From Burkholderia sp. BCC1644 (GTDB lineage: Bacteria > Pseudomonadota > Gammaproteobacteria > Burkholderiales > Burkholderiaceae), in contig NZ_CADFEI010000009.1 of NCBI RefSeq assembly GCF_902833225.1, forward strand, positions 186,001 through 250,000: a DNA stretch of 64,000 bases. The letters are read 5' to 3'. This document shows positions 27,021 to 36,095 of the stretch, in pieces (positions within the stretch are counted from its first letter, which is position 1; each line of letters starts with the position of its first letter). Position numbers and translations under genes: made by a program. The notes under the pieces were generated by a model. That model was not told the DNA's origin. It ran no database searches and saw nothing but the letters and a program-made list of their open reading frames with translations.

Positions 27021-28043
27021 ATGGACGATACCGCCCGTTATACGACGGCGAATCTGCCGGTCCATTTACTGCGGTGCCTCGCGGAGACAAGCAAGGAACT
27101 GGGCATCGACCCCACCCGGCTGTGCCTGGGGCTCGGCTTCGACGTCGCCGACCTGTCGAATCCGTCGTGCCGGATTTCGCTGCGCCAGGCAAGCACGATG
27201 ATCCGCCGCGCGCTCGAGATGGCGCCGGGGCGCGCGCTCGGCCTCGAACTCGGCACGAGCGAGACGATCGCATCGATCGGGCTGGTCGGCTATGCGATGC
27301 TGACGAGCCCGACGCTGAAGGACGCGATCACGGTCGGCCTCGAATTGCAGCGCCACACGGGGCCGCTGATGCGCTTCGACCTGGTGTCGGATGCGCGCAC
27401 GCTGTCGATCCGCGCGACCAACGTCTTTCTCGAACCGGATATCGAGGCGTTCCTCGTCGAGGAAGCATTCGGCAGCTTCATGAAGATCGGGCGCTCGCTC
27501 GCCGGCCCCGCGTTCCAGCCGAAGGTGATCGATCTCAGCTACCCGCCGCCGCCCTACGCCGAGCAGTACGCACGCGTGTTCTCGTGCCCGGTGCGCTTCG
27601 AGCAGGAGCAGAACCTGCTGTCGTGCGACGCGTCGCTCGGCCACCGCCCGATCGCGACACACGATCCGCTTGCGCATCGCCAGGTACTCGAATTCCTGCA
27701 GGACGCACTGCCACCCGAACCGGAAGGCACCGAGTTTCTCGAATCGATCGAACGGATCATGCGACGCGACCTGCGGCATACGCCATCGCTCGCCGAGATC
27801 GCCGCGCAGCTGTGCATGAGCGAGCGTACGCTGCGGCGCCGGCTCGCCGACCAGGGCGTGTCGTACCAGACGGTGATCGACACGATCCGCCGCAAGCGCG
27901 CATTCACGCTGCTGAGCAACCCGCGGCTGTCGATCGAGGATGTCGCGCACGAAGTCGGGTTCAGCGATGCGCACAACTTCCGCCGCGCTTTCAAGCGCTG
28001 GACGGGGCACGGGCCACGAGAGGGGCAGCGGACAGCGCTGTAA
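27021..28043 (+). CDS. AraC-family transcriptional regulator
   Basis: A 340-residue regulator of the OruR/ArgR-like AraC group. The N-terminal arabinose-binding-type domain (about residues 20-205, SIGLVGYAMLTSPTLKDA) is followed by two helix-turn-helix motifs at 235-335 (LAEIAAQLCMSERTLRRRLADQG and IEDVAHEVGFSDAHNFRRAFKRWTG). The ATG at 27021 follows GGAG. The gene ends 18 bp from the convergent hydrolase at 28062. It may control the porin/transporter/oxidase genes before it; the inducer is unknown. Confidence 0.88.
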   Translation: MDDTARYTTANLPVHLLRCLAETSKELGIDPTRLCLGLGFDVADLSNPSCRISLRQASTMIRRALEMAPGRALGLELGTSETIASIGLVGYAMLTSPTLKDAITVGLELQRHTGPLMRFDLVSDARTLSIRATNVFLEPDIEAFLVEEAFGSFMKIGRSLAGPAFQPKVIDLSYPPPPYAEQYARVFSCPVRFEQEQNLLSCDASLGHRPIATHDPLAHRQVLEFLQDALPPEPEGTEFLESIERIMRRDLRHTPSLAEIAAQLCMSERTLRRRLADQGVSYQTVIDTIRRKRAFTLLSNPRLSIEDVAHEVGFSDAHNFRRAFKRWTGHGPREGQRTAL

Positions 28044-28061
28044 GCGCGCCGCCCGCAGTCG

Positions 28062-29339
28062 TTACGCCCCGCCCGCCAGCGAACGATCGAGCGCGACGAG
28101 CGTCTGGTACAGCACGCGCGTGCCGTCGAGCAGCTGCTGCGGCTCGATCCACTCCTCGGGGCAATGACTGCGGCCGCCCAGGCACGGAATGAAGATCATT
28201 CCGATCGGCCCCGTCGGCGCGACGTACACGGCATCGTGCCCCGCACCGCTCGGCAGGCGCATGCTCGGATAACCGAGCTGCGTGGCCGCCTGCTCGACCG
28301 CATCCATCACGAGCGGCTGGCAGTCGGTCGGGCGCGCACGGCTCACGTGCTCGGCGCTTGCACTCAAGCGCAACGCATCGAGGCGCGCGGCCGCACCGGC
28401 CAGCAGCGCCTCGGGGAAAGCGTCGAGCACCGCGTCGCTGTCGCTGCGCACTTCCAGCATCAGCTCGACACGGCCCGGCACCGCGTTCGGCACGTTCGGC
28501 GTCATCGCGATCCGCCCGATCGTCGCCACGACGTAGTGAGGATTGCCCGACAGCGCCGACGCGCGCGCGTGCGCGGCCTCGATCAGGTGCGCGGCGCCGA
28601 CGAGCGCGTCGCGGCGGATATCCATCGGCGTCGTGCCCGCATGGTCGGGCTGGCCGGTCACGGTAATCAGCACGCGCCGGATGCCGACGATGTTGGTCAC
28701 GACGCCGATCGGCAAGCCGCGCGTTTCGAGCACGGGGCCCTGCTCGATATGCAGCTCGACGAACGCGGCCGTGCTGCCCGCCGCGCGCAGCGGTTCGCGC
28801 AGCGCGTCCGGGTTGCCGCCGATGCGGCGCAATGCTTCCGCCAGCGTTTCGCCTTCGGCGTTGGTCGCGCGCAGCATGCCGGCATCGAGCACGCCCGACA
28901 GCGCACGGCTGCCGACGCACGAGATGCCGTAATCGCTCGGTTCTTCGGACAGGAAGTCGATCACCTCGAACGGATGGTCGAGCACGATCCCCTGCTCGTT
29001 CAGCGTATGCGCGACCTCGATGCCGGCCAGCACGCCGATGATCCCGTCGAAGCGGCCGCCGCCGACGACCGTGTCGCAATGCGACCCTGTGACGAGCGGC
29101 TTGGTGCGGCGGCCGCTGCCTTCACGACGGCCGATCAGGTTGCCGCCGGCGTCCATCGATACCGCGAGCCCGGCTTCGGCGAACTGCGCGGCGAGCCACG
29201 CGCGCGCTTCCGTGAACAGCGGCGAGAATGCGCGGCGCGTCCACGGGACGTCGGGCCGCGTGAAGCGCGCGAGTTGCTCGACGCGCGCGTTCAGGCGTTC
29301 GGCGTTCAGCGGCGGGAAAGGGAAAGTCGTCGGGTTCAA
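28062..29339 (-). CDS. N-carbamoyl-L-amino-acid hydrolase (probable N-carbamoyl-glutamate amidohydrolase)
   Basis: A 425-residue M20-family metal-dependent amidohydrolase. Metal and catalytic motifs are SHCDTVVGGGRFDG, SEEPSDYG, HIEQGP and GQPDHAGTTPM. Family members hydrolyse N-carbamoyl-L-amino acids or allantoate to the amine, CO2 and ammonia. The start is a TTG at 29339 whose TTGA overlaps the stop of the hydantoinase gene, with GGAG upstream; no ATG fits. In the cluster it would do the last step, N-carbamoyl-L-glutamate to glutamate. Allantoate amidohydrolase is the main alternative, but no purine genes are nearby. Confidence 0.85.
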   Translation of the reverse strand: MNPTTFPFPPLNAERLNARVEQLARFTRPDVPWTRRAFSPLFTEARAWLAAQFAEAGLAVSMDAGGNLIGRREGSGRRTKPLVTGSHCDTVVGGGRFDGIIGVLAGIEVAHTLNEQGIVLDHPFEVIDFLSEEPSDYGISCVGSRALSGVLDAGMLRATNAEGETLAEALRRIGGNPDALREPLRAAGSTAAFVELHIEQGPVLETRGLPIGVVTNIVGIRRVLITVTGQPDHAGTTPMDIRRDALVGAAHLIEAAHARASALSGNPHYVVATIGRIAMTPNVPNAVPGRVELMLEVRSDSDAVLDAFPEALLAGAAARLDALRLSASAEHVSRARPTDCQPLVMDAVEQAATQLGYPSMRLPSGAGHDAVYVAPTGPIGMIFIPCLGGRSHCPEEWIEPQQLLDGTRVLYQTLVALDRSLAGGA

Positions 29340-30721
29340 GCTTGCTCCTGTTGCGTAGCGATCGGCCGGCTGCCGTGCGGCTTCAGGAAGCGGCCCGAGC
29401 CTGCCGGATTGACGATGCGTGCGCCGTCGTACACGAGCGCGCCGCGACAGTAGGTGGCGGCGATCCGCACCGTGAATTCCATCCCTTCGAATGCGCTCCA
29501 CTGCACGGCCGACAGGCTGTGCGACGGATCGAACGCATAACGCTCCGGCGTGAGGATCACGAAATCCGCATCGGCGCCCACGTCGAGCGACCCCTTGCGG
29601 TCGTCGAGCAGGAAGTGCCGCGCCGGGTTCGTCGCCAGCAGTTCGGCCACGCGCGTCGGCGCGATGCCACGCTGTTCGCAGCCGGTCCAGAATGCCGGCA
29701 GCAACGTTTCGAGCCCCGGGCCGCCAGATGCATTGCGGAACACGTTCGGGTCGCCCTTGCGTTCGAGCCCCCAGCTCACGTGATCCGACGACACGAACGT
29801 GCATTCGCCGCGCGCGATGTGCGTCCACAGCAGGTCCTGCTCGGCGCGCGGCCGGATCGGCGGGTAATGCTTGGTTTTCGCGCCGAAGCGCTTCGTATGC
29901 GTCTCGTGATCGAGCATCAGGTACTGCACGCAGGTCTCGATGCTTGCGCGATGGCCGGCCTGCCGGAACATGTTGCACAGCGCGAAGCCGCGCGACGTCG
30001 ACACGTGCACCGCGTGCGCACGGGCGCCCGTCTCCGCGCCGATCTCGTAGATCAACGCGGTCGCGAGGTTCTCGATCAGCGGCGGATGTGCGCGCAGGAA
30101 CGCGTCCCAGCCGGTATCGCCCGCTTCGATCATCCGTGCGACGTTCTTGCGCGTCATGTCCTGCATCTGGTTGTGCACGCCGCATGCGAGGCCGGACGGC
30201 GCAATCAGCCGGAACGCGTCGTACAGCACGTCCTCTTCCACGCGCGGGAACCGGCCGGGCGTCGCCTCGAACGTCGAGAACTTGAACGCGCACACGCCGC
30301 CGTCGATCAGCCCGGCCACCGCTTCGAGGCCATGCTTCGCGTTGAGCGTGCCGTACAGCGCGACGTCGACGTGGCAGTCACGCTCGGCTTCCGCGATCTT
30401 GCGGTCGAGCTGCGCGCGCGACGCGACCGGTTCCGGATCGTCGTACGGCATGTCGACCATCACCGTCACGCCACCCGCGGCAGCCGCACGCGACGCGTGA
30501 CCGAGCCCCTCCTGGTTGGCCTGGCTGGCCGCATGCACCTGCCCGTCGACGACGCCCGGCAGCACCCACTGCCCGCGCGCATCGATCGTGTCGCGCGCCG
30601 CCGGCGGCACGCCCGCGCCGCGTGCGGCAATCCGTCCGCCGCGGATCGCGAGCCAGCCGTCGTCGACCACCTCGCGCGCATCGACCAGCCGGCCGCGCAC
30701 TACCTGCTCGAATTCGCTCAT
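29336..30721 (-). CDS. Hydantoinase / dihydropyrimidinase-like amidohydrolase
   Basis: A 461-residue cyclic-amidohydrolase. The barrel shows VLPGVVDGQVH (53-63), CAFKFST with the lysine normally carboxylated, the histidines in CGVHNQM and HAVHVST, and SSDHVSW. The first metal-binding His of the usual HxH is Gln61 here, leaving only His63, an unusual variant. I recall a similar DGQVH in some dihydroorotase-like proteins. In this cluster the expected reaction is hydrolysis of hydantoin-5-propionate to N-carbamoyl-glutamate. AGGAGG precedes the ATG at 30721. It overlaps the next gene by 4 bp and is divergent from the LysR gene. Confidence 0.82.
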   Translation of the reverse strand: MSEFEQVVRGRLVDAREVVDDGWLAIRGGRIAARGAGVPPAARDTIDARGQWVLPGVVDGQVHAASQANQEGLGHASRAAAAGGVTVMVDMPYDDPEPVASRAQLDRKIAEAERDCHVDVALYGTLNAKHGLEAVAGLIDGGVCAFKFSTFEATPGRFPRVEEDVLYDAFRLIAPSGLACGVHNQMQDMTRKNVARMIEAGDTGWDAFLRAHPPLIENLATALIYEIGAETGARAHAVHVSTSRGFALCNMFRQAGHRASIETCVQYLMLDHETHTKRFGAKTKHYPPIRPRAEQDLLWTHIARGECTFVSSDHVSWGLERKGDPNVFRNASGGPGLETLLPAFWTGCEQRGIAPTRVAELLATNPARHFLLDDRKGSLDVGADADFVILTPERYAFDPSHSLSAVQWSAFEGMEFTVRIAATYCRGALVYDGARIVNPAGSGRFLKPHGSRPIATQQEQA

Positions 30722-30790
30722 CTTCGCCTCCTGCTTTTTTGATCACGAGCAGTTTAGGCAGCGCTCTGCCAGAATGTCTCATGCCGATTT

Positions 30791-30815
30791 ATTACCCCCA
30801 CATAACATGGAGTTA
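30791..30815. promoter_or_regulatory. LysR box, copy 1 (in front of the lysR gene)
   Basis: ATTACCC, 5 bp, then TAACAT-GGA-GTTA, containing the inverted repeat TAAC-N5-GTTA. It ends 5 bp before the LysR start, overlapping the ribosome-binding region. The same arrangement recurs at 31819-31844. Autorepression is the simplest reading. Confidence 0.55.
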
Positions 30816-30820
30816 AGGCT

Positions 30821-31711
30821 GTGCGTCTGAACCTGCGCCAGATCGAGGTGTTTCGCGCCATCATGCTGACCGGCTCGATCAGCGGCGCCGCGAAGCTGCT
30901 GCACGTGTCGCAGCCGGCCGTCTCGCGGCTCATTTCGTATGCCGAACAACGGCTCGGCCTCGCGCTGTTCGAGCGCATCAAGGGGCGGCTCTACCCGACC
31001 CCTGAAGCGCAGCGGCTGTTCGTCGAAGTGAACGCGGTGTACCAGAGCGTGCAGCGCGTCAACGAAATCGCGGAAGACCTGATCGAGAACCGGATGGGCC
31101 ACCTGCGCATCGCGTGCAGCCCCAATCTCGGGCAATCGCTGCTGCCGCGCGCGATCGCGGCGTTCTACGAGCGCTTTCCCGACGTGCGCATCATCCTGCA
31201 CACGATGATCCCGAGCGTGCTGCTGCAAGCGGTGCTCACCCAGCAGGTCGAACTCGGCATCGCGTTCCTGCAGGACACGCACCCGAACGTCGAGAGCCAG
31301 CCGCTCTATGAAAACCGGATGGTCGCGGCCGTGCCCGCATCGCACCCGTTCGCGCGCCGCAAGACGCTGGCCGTGCGCGATCTCGCGAACCAGCCGCTGA
31401 TCGGCTATGGCAGCGACATTCCGCTCGGGCAGCTGGTGCGGCGGCTGTTCAGCGACGAAGGGCTCGTGCCGCAGGTCAAGATCGAGGTGCAGCAGGCGCA
31501 TGTCGCTTGCGCGCTCGCGCAGGCCGGCACCGGCATCGCGCTGATCGACGAACTGACGGTCGCGGGGCCCGTGTGGCCGCAGATCGTCGTGAAGCCGATC
31601 GTGCCGACCATTTCCGCGCCGGTCAGCGTGCTGCACCCCGTACTCGCACCGCTGTCGCGGCTCGCGCACGAGTTCATCGACACACTTCATACGCTCTCCG
31701 CAAATGCATGA
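30821..31711 (+). CDS. LysR-family regulator of the putative ergothioneine cluster
   Basis: A 296-residue LysR-type regulator. The helix-turn-helix is at residues 5-62 (GSISGAAKLLHVSQPAVSRLI), followed by the effector-binding domain. The GTG at 30821 is used; the sequence before it carries a box shared with the promoter region of the DUF917 operon. It lies between the two divergent arms of the cluster (hydantoinase/hydrolase to the left, DUF917 operon to the right), the usual position for a pathway regulator. The likely effector is a pathway intermediate or the substrate; this is inference. Confidence 0.88.
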   Translation: MRLNLRQIEVFRAIMLTGSISGAAKLLHVSQPAVSRLISYAEQRLGLALFERIKGRLYPTPEAQRLFVEVNAVYQSVQRVNEIAEDLIENRMGHLRIACSPNLGQSLLPRAIAAFYERFPDVRIILHTMIPSVLLQAVLTQQVELGIAFLQDTHPNVESQPLYENRMVAAVPASHPFARRKTLAVRDLANQPLIGYGSDIPLGQLVRRLFSDEGLVPQVKIEVQQAHVACALAQAGTGIALIDELTVAGPVWPQIVVKPIVPTISAPVSVLHPVLAPLSRLAHEFIDTLHTLSANA

Positions 31712-31818
31712 ATTCCGGTGCCGAAACGGGCTGAAACCGTTGTCCAGCCTGCGTTTCGCCGTCGCACCGACGGCCGCCGATCGCGGCGCCGGCAGCCCGC
31801 CGCTCGGGCGTCACCGGG

Positions 31819-31844
31819 ATTACCCTACGCTTAACATCGCGTTA
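31819..31844. promoter_or_regulatory. LysR box, copy 2 (in front of the DUF917 operon)
   Basis: ATTACCC, 6 bp, then TAACAT-CGC-GTTA, 128 bp before the DUF917 start. It is in the 260-bp gap 31712-31971, which holds no gene. Copy 1 at 30791-30815 has the same elements in the same order. Confidence 0.55.
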
Positions 31845-31971
31845 TGAAGTCTCCATAAAATAGCAATAACGCTCAATATTCGGCGTCCCTAGAATCGTTT
31901 GGACAGTACCGCCACACAAGGCTTTCCGGCCGGCGCGTACAGCCCTTTTTCCCTCTCAGGACAAACGACAC

Positions 31972-33063
31972 ATGGGACGCATTCTGTCTTCGAAGGACGT
32001 CGAAGCCGCCGTCAAGGGCGGTTCGGTTTTCGCATGCGGCGGCGGCGGCTGGGCCGACCACGGCCGTGAACTCGGCACGCTCGCGGTCACGATCGGCCGC
32101 CCCGAACTGGTGAGCATCGACGAATTGCCGGACGACGCATGGATCGCCACGGCCGCCGCGATCGGCGCGCCGGGCGGCCTCACCGACTGGCAAATGCTCG
32201 GCGCCGACTACGTGAAGGCCGCGCAGCTCGTCCAGGACGCGCTCGGCGAGCCGCTCGCGGGGCTCATCATCGGGCAGAACGGGATGTCGAGCACGCTGAA
32301 CGCGTGGCTGCCGTCCGCGCTGCTCGGCACCAAGGTGGTCGACGCGGTGGGCGACATCCGTGCGCATCCGACTGGTGACATGGGCTCGCTCGGCCTCGCA
32401 TCGAGCACCGCGCCGATGATCCAGGCGGCGGCCGGCGGCAACCGCTCGCAGCATGCGTACATGGAAGTGGTCGTGCGCGGCGCGACCGCGCGGGTGTCGC
32501 CGGTGCTGCGCAAGGCGGCCGACATGGCCGGCGGCTTCATCGCGAGCTGCCGCAACCCGATTCGCGCATCGTATGTTCGCCAGCACGCGGCGCTCGGCGG
32601 CATCAGCCGCGCGCTCGCACTCGGTGAAGCGATCATCGACGCCGAGCGACGCGGCGGCAGCGCGGTGATCGATGCGATCTGCGCGGCCACGCACGGCGAG
32701 ATCATCGCGAGCGGCAAGGTCGAGCGCAACACGCTCGAATACACGCGCGAAGCGTTCGACGTCGGCCTCGTCTACCTCGGCAGCGGCGCGCAACGCGCGG
32801 TCATTCACGTGATGAACGAACACATGGCGGTGGACGACGCGCACGGCGCACGGATCGCGACCTACCCGGACGTGATCACGACGCTCGATGCCGAAGGCCG
32901 CCCGGTCAGCGCCGGACAGTTGAAGGAAGGGATGGAAATCCACGTGCTGCGCGTGGCGAAGGCGCACATTCCGCTGTCGTCGTCGGTATTCGATCCGGCC
33001 GTGTACCCGCCGGTCGAAGCCGCGCTCGGCATCTCGATCGCCGACTATGCGCTCGCGCGCTGA
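31972..33063 (+). CDS. DUF917 protein (S-methyl-thiohydantoin / thiohydantoin desulfurase family)
   Basis: A 363-residue cytoplasmic protein of the DUF917 family. It starts with the typical FACGGGGWADHGRELG region and has the conserved AAAIGAPGG and YMEVVVRG segments. In my memory of the literature this family includes the metal-dependent enzyme that removes sulfur from 3-(5-oxo-2-thioxoimidazolidin-4-yl)propionate in Burkholderia ergothioneine catabolism. The ATG at 31972 follows AGGAC. It is the first gene of an operon, 15 bp before the urocanase-like gene. Role assignment rests on family plus neighbours. Confidence 0.8.
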   Translation: MGRILSSKDVEAAVKGGSVFACGGGGWADHGRELGTLAVTIGRPELVSIDELPDDAWIATAAAIGAPGGLTDWQMLGADYVKAAQLVQDALGEPLAGLIIGQNGMSSTLNAWLPSALLGTKVVDAVGDIRAHPTGDMGSLGLASSTAPMIQAAAGGNRSQHAYMEVVVRGATARVSPVLRKAADMAGGFIASCRNPIRASYVRQHAALGGISRALALGEAIIDAERRGGSAVIDAICAATHGEIIASGKVERNTLEYTREAFDVGLVYLGSGAQRAVIHVMNEHMAVDDAHGARIATYPDVITTLDAEGRPVSAGQLKEGMEIHVLRVAKAHIPLSSSVFDPAVYPPVEAALGISIADYALAR

Positions 33064-33078
33064 ACGGGAGGCGACACC

Positions 33079-34719
33079 ATGACCCGCACTTTCGAAGTCA
33101 CGTCCGGCAACACGCTGCGCTGCAAGGGCTGGCGCCAGGAAGCGCTGCTGCGCCTGCTCGAGAACGTGCTCGCCGTCGGCGAGGCCCCCGAACAATTGAT
33201 CGTCTACGCGGCGCTCGGCCGCGCAGCGCGCGACTGGCCGTCACACGACGCGATCGTGCACACGCTGAAGACGATGGACGAAGACCACACGCTCGTCGTC
33301 CAGTCCGGCAAGCCCGTCGCGTTGCTGCGCACGCACGCGAGCGCGCCGCTCGTCGTGATGGCGAACTGCAACCTGATCGGCCAGTGGGCGAAGGCCGAAC
33401 ACTTCTACGAACTGGAACGCCGCAACCTGATCTGCTGGGGCGGCCTGACGGCCGGCGACTGGCAGTACATCGGCTCGCAGGGCGTGATCCAGGGCACGTA
33501 TGAAATCTTCTCGCGGATCGCCGAGCGCCATTTCGACAACGACCTGCGCGGACGCTTCATCCTGACCGCCGGCCTCGGCGGAATGGGTGGCGCGCAACCG
33601 CTCGCGGGCCGGATGGCGAACGCGGCGACGCTCGTCGTCGAGATCGACCAGACGCGCATCGACAAGCGGCTGCAGATCGGCTTCCTCGAACGGCAGGCGC
33701 GCGATCTCGACGAGGCGCTCGCGCTGATCCGCGACGCGCAGGCCCGGCGCGAGCCGATCTCGGTTGGCCTGCTCGGCAACGCGGCCGACGTGTTCCCGGC
33801 GATCCTCGCGCGCGGCGTCGTGCCCGACATCGTCACCGACCAGACGGCCGCGCACGATCTCGTCTACGGCTACGTGCCGTCGGGCTTCACGCTCGACGAA
33901 GTGCGCGCGCTGCGCGAGCGCGACCGCACGAAGCTGATGGACGCGAGCCGCGCGTCGATCGTGCGGCACGTCGAAGCGATGCTCGGCTTCAAGGATCGCG
34001 GCGCGATCGTGTTCGACAACGGCAACCTGATCCGCACGCATGCGAAGGACGGCGGCGTCGCCCGCGCGTTCGAGATCCCGGTGTTCACCGAGGCATTCCT
34101 GCGCCCGCTGTTCTGCCGCGCGATCGGCCCGTTCCGCTGGATCGCGCTGTCGAACGACCCGAACGACATCCGCATCATCGACGACTACCTGCTCGAACAC
34201 TTTCCGGACAACCGGATCGTCACGAACTGGATCCAGCGCGCCCGCGAATGCGTGCCGTTCGAAGGGCTGCCGGCGCGCATCGCATGGCTCGGCCACGGCG
34301 AGCGTACGCGGCTCGCGCTCGCGGTCAACGCGATGGTGCGCGACGGCGTGCTGGCCGGGCCGGTCGCGTTCACCCGCGACCACCTCGATGCCGGTGCGAT
34401 GGCGCACCCGAACATCATGACCGAGAACCTGCGCGACGGCTCCGACGCGGTGGCCGACTGGCCGCTGCTGAACGCGATGATGAGCTGCTCGTCGATGGCC
34501 GATCTCGTCGCGATTCATTCGGGCGGCGGCGGCTACAGCGGCTACATGACGAGCGCGGGCGTCACCGTCGTGGCCGACGGCAGCGCGGCGGCGAACGAGC
34601 GGCTGACGCTGTCGATGACCAACGACACCGCGCTCGGCGTGATCCGCTACGCGGATGCCGGCTACGAAGAAGCGCTCGACGAAGCGGAACGCAAGCAGAT
34701 TCCGCACATCCGGCTGTAA
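33079..34719 (+). CDS. Urocanase-family hydratase (probable thiourocanate hydratase)
   Basis: A 546-residue urocanate-hydratase homologue, close to the usual length of about 555. The NAD+-binding motif GLGGMGGAQPLAG is near residue 165, and DQTAAHD, GNADVFPAILARG-like and IHSGGGGYSGYM segments are recognisable. Urocanases add water across an imidazole-acrylate using NAD+ as electrophile. Here, next to DUF917 and a MIO-less lyase homologue, the likely substrate is thiourocanate. No other hut gene is present, so ordinary histidine degradation is less likely. GGGAGG precedes the ATG at 33079. Confidence 0.85.
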   Translation: MTRTFEVTSGNTLRCKGWRQEALLRLLENVLAVGEAPEQLIVYAALGRAARDWPSHDAIVHTLKTMDEDHTLVVQSGKPVALLRTHASAPLVVMANCNLIGQWAKAEHFYELERRNLICWGGLTAGDWQYIGSQGVIQGTYEIFSRIAERHFDNDLRGRFILTAGLGGMGGAQPLAGRMANAATLVVEIDQTRIDKRLQIGFLERQARDLDEALALIRDAQARREPISVGLLGNAADVFPAILARGVVPDIVTDQTAAHDLVYGYVPSGFTLDEVRALRERDRTKLMDASRASIVRHVEAMLGFKDRGAIVFDNGNLIRTHAKDGGVARAFEIPVFTEAFLRPLFCRAIGPFRWIALSNDPNDIRIIDDYLLEHFPDNRIVTNWIQRARECVPFEGLPARIAWLGHGERTRLALAVNAMVRDGVLAGPVAFTRDHLDAGAMAHPNIMTENLRDGSDAVADWPLLNAMMSCSSMADLVAIHSGGGGYSGYMTSAGVTVVADGSAAANERLTLSMTNDTALGVIRYADAGYEEALDEAERKQIPHIRL

Positions 34720-34755
34720 CGGCCGGCTCGCACGACGACAAGACAGGAGATCGAA

Positions 34756-36078
34756 GTGAAGCAAACCGCGGTTCCCCTCGACACGGCCACGGCCGTGTCG
34801 CCCCCCGCCTCGCGTGCCGGGCGCGCAATCGCCGCGGCGTCGATCGGCAACGCGCTGGAGTGGTACGACTTTTCCGTCTACGCGTTTTTTGCCGTGTACA
34901 TCGCGCAGAACTTCTTCCATCGCGGCAACACCGGCACCGAGCTGGTCGAGGCGTTCATGGCGTTCGGGATCGGCTTCATCGCACGGCCGCTCGGCGCGCT
35001 CGCGATCGGCGTGTACGGCGATCGCGCCGGCCGCAAGGCCGCGCTGACGCTGACCATCCTCGTGATGGCGGCCGGCACCGGCATCATCGCGTTCGCGCCG
35101 CCGTTCACGGCGATCGGCATCGGCGCGCCGCTGCTGATCCTGTGCGGCCGGCTGCTGCAAGGCTTCTCGGCCGGCGGCGAAGTGGGCGGCGCCGCGGCGT
35201 TCCTGATCGAGCACGCACCGGCGGACAAGAAGGGCCGCTACGCATCGTGGCTGCAGGCGAGCATGGCCGCGTCGAACATCCTCGGCGCGCTGGTCGCCAC
35301 GGCCGTGACGCTCACGCTGTCGCGCGAACAGATCGGCGACTGGGGCTGGCGGATTCCGTTCATCCTCGGTCTCGCGATCGCGCCGGTCGGCCTGTGGCTG
35401 CGCAAGACGCTCGACGAAACGCCGCATTTCCGCGCGGAAATGGCACGCGCCGCGCATGCACCGGCCGAGCGCAAGACGCCGCTGCTGCAGGTCGTGCGCG
35501 ACTATCCGCGCGCGCTCGTGGTCGGCACCGGGTTCTCGGTGTTGTGGGCCGTGTGCGTGTATGCGCTGGTGATCTACATGCCGACGCACGTGCAGCGCGC
35601 GCTGCATTTCGACGGGCGCGATGCGTTCATCGCGTCGCTGGTCGGCAACTGCCTGATGGCCGTCACCTGCGTGTGCGCCGGAAGCTGGTCGGATCGCTTC
35701 GGGCGGCGCAAGGTGCTGACGGCCGGCGCGACGCTGATGCTCGTGTCGGTGTATCCGCTGCTGCACTGGCTCGCCGACGTGCACACGCTCGCCGCGCTGA
35801 TCGTCGTGCAAAGCGCGTTCTGCGTGATGGTCGCGATCTTCACGGGTGTCGCGCCCGCCGCGCTGTCGGAGCTGTTCCCGACCCGCGTGCGTGCGACCGG
35901 CATGTCGCTGTCCTACAACATCGCCACGACGATCTTCGGCGGCTTCGCGCCGGCGATCCTCGCGTGGCTCACGCAACGATCGGGCAACCCGTTCGCGCCT
36001 GCCTGGTATGTGATGGTCGCGAGCGTCATCGCACTCGTGTCGATCGCCGCGCTGTCTTCCACGTCACGTCACGCCTGA
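34756..36078 (+). CDS. MFS transporter, metabolite:H+ symporter (MHS) type
   Basis: A 440-residue, 12-helix transporter of the ProP/ShiA-like MHS family. Diagnostic pieces are SIGNALEWYDFSVYAFFAVYIAQNFF near the N-terminus, GRLLQGFSAGGEVGGAAAFLIEHAP and GVAPAALSELFPTRVRATGMS. Relatives import betaines, proline, shikimate or dicarboxylates with protons. In this operon the cargo could be ergothioneine itself (a betaine) or thiourocanate, if the lyase acts in the periplasm. The start is the GTG at 34756 with AGGAGA upstream. Confidence 0.88.
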   Translation: MKQTAVPLDTATAVSPPASRAGRAIAAASIGNALEWYDFSVYAFFAVYIAQNFFHRGNTGTELVEAFMAFGIGFIARPLGALAIGVYGDRAGRKAALTLTILVMAAGTGIIAFAPPFTAIGIGAPLLILCGRLLQGFSAGGEVGGAAAFLIEHAPADKKGRYASWLQASMAASNILGALVATAVTLTLSREQIGDWGWRIPFILGLAIAPVGLWLRKTLDETPHFRAEMARAAHAPAERKTPLLQVVRDYPRALVVGTGFSVLWAVCVYALVIYMPTHVQRALHFDGRDAFIASLVGNCLMAVTCVCAGSWSDRFGRRKVLTAGATLMLVSVYPLLHWLADVHTLAALIVVQSAFCVMVAIFTGVAPAALSELFPTRVRATGMSLSYNIATTIFGGFAPAILAWLTQRSGNPFAPAWYVMVASVIALVSIAALSSTSRHA

Positions 36079-36095
36079 ATTCGGAGAACTGCTTC

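Noticed and set aside
24200..27022. 940-codon minus-strand frame over the MFS and porin genes
   Set aside because: Antisense shadow; the plus strand has well-formed genes with ribosome sites and signal peptides.
33241..35976. 911-codon minus-strand frame over the urocanase-like and MFS genes
   Set aside because: Antisense shadow of two genes with recognisable families; composition is arginine-rich and without motifs.
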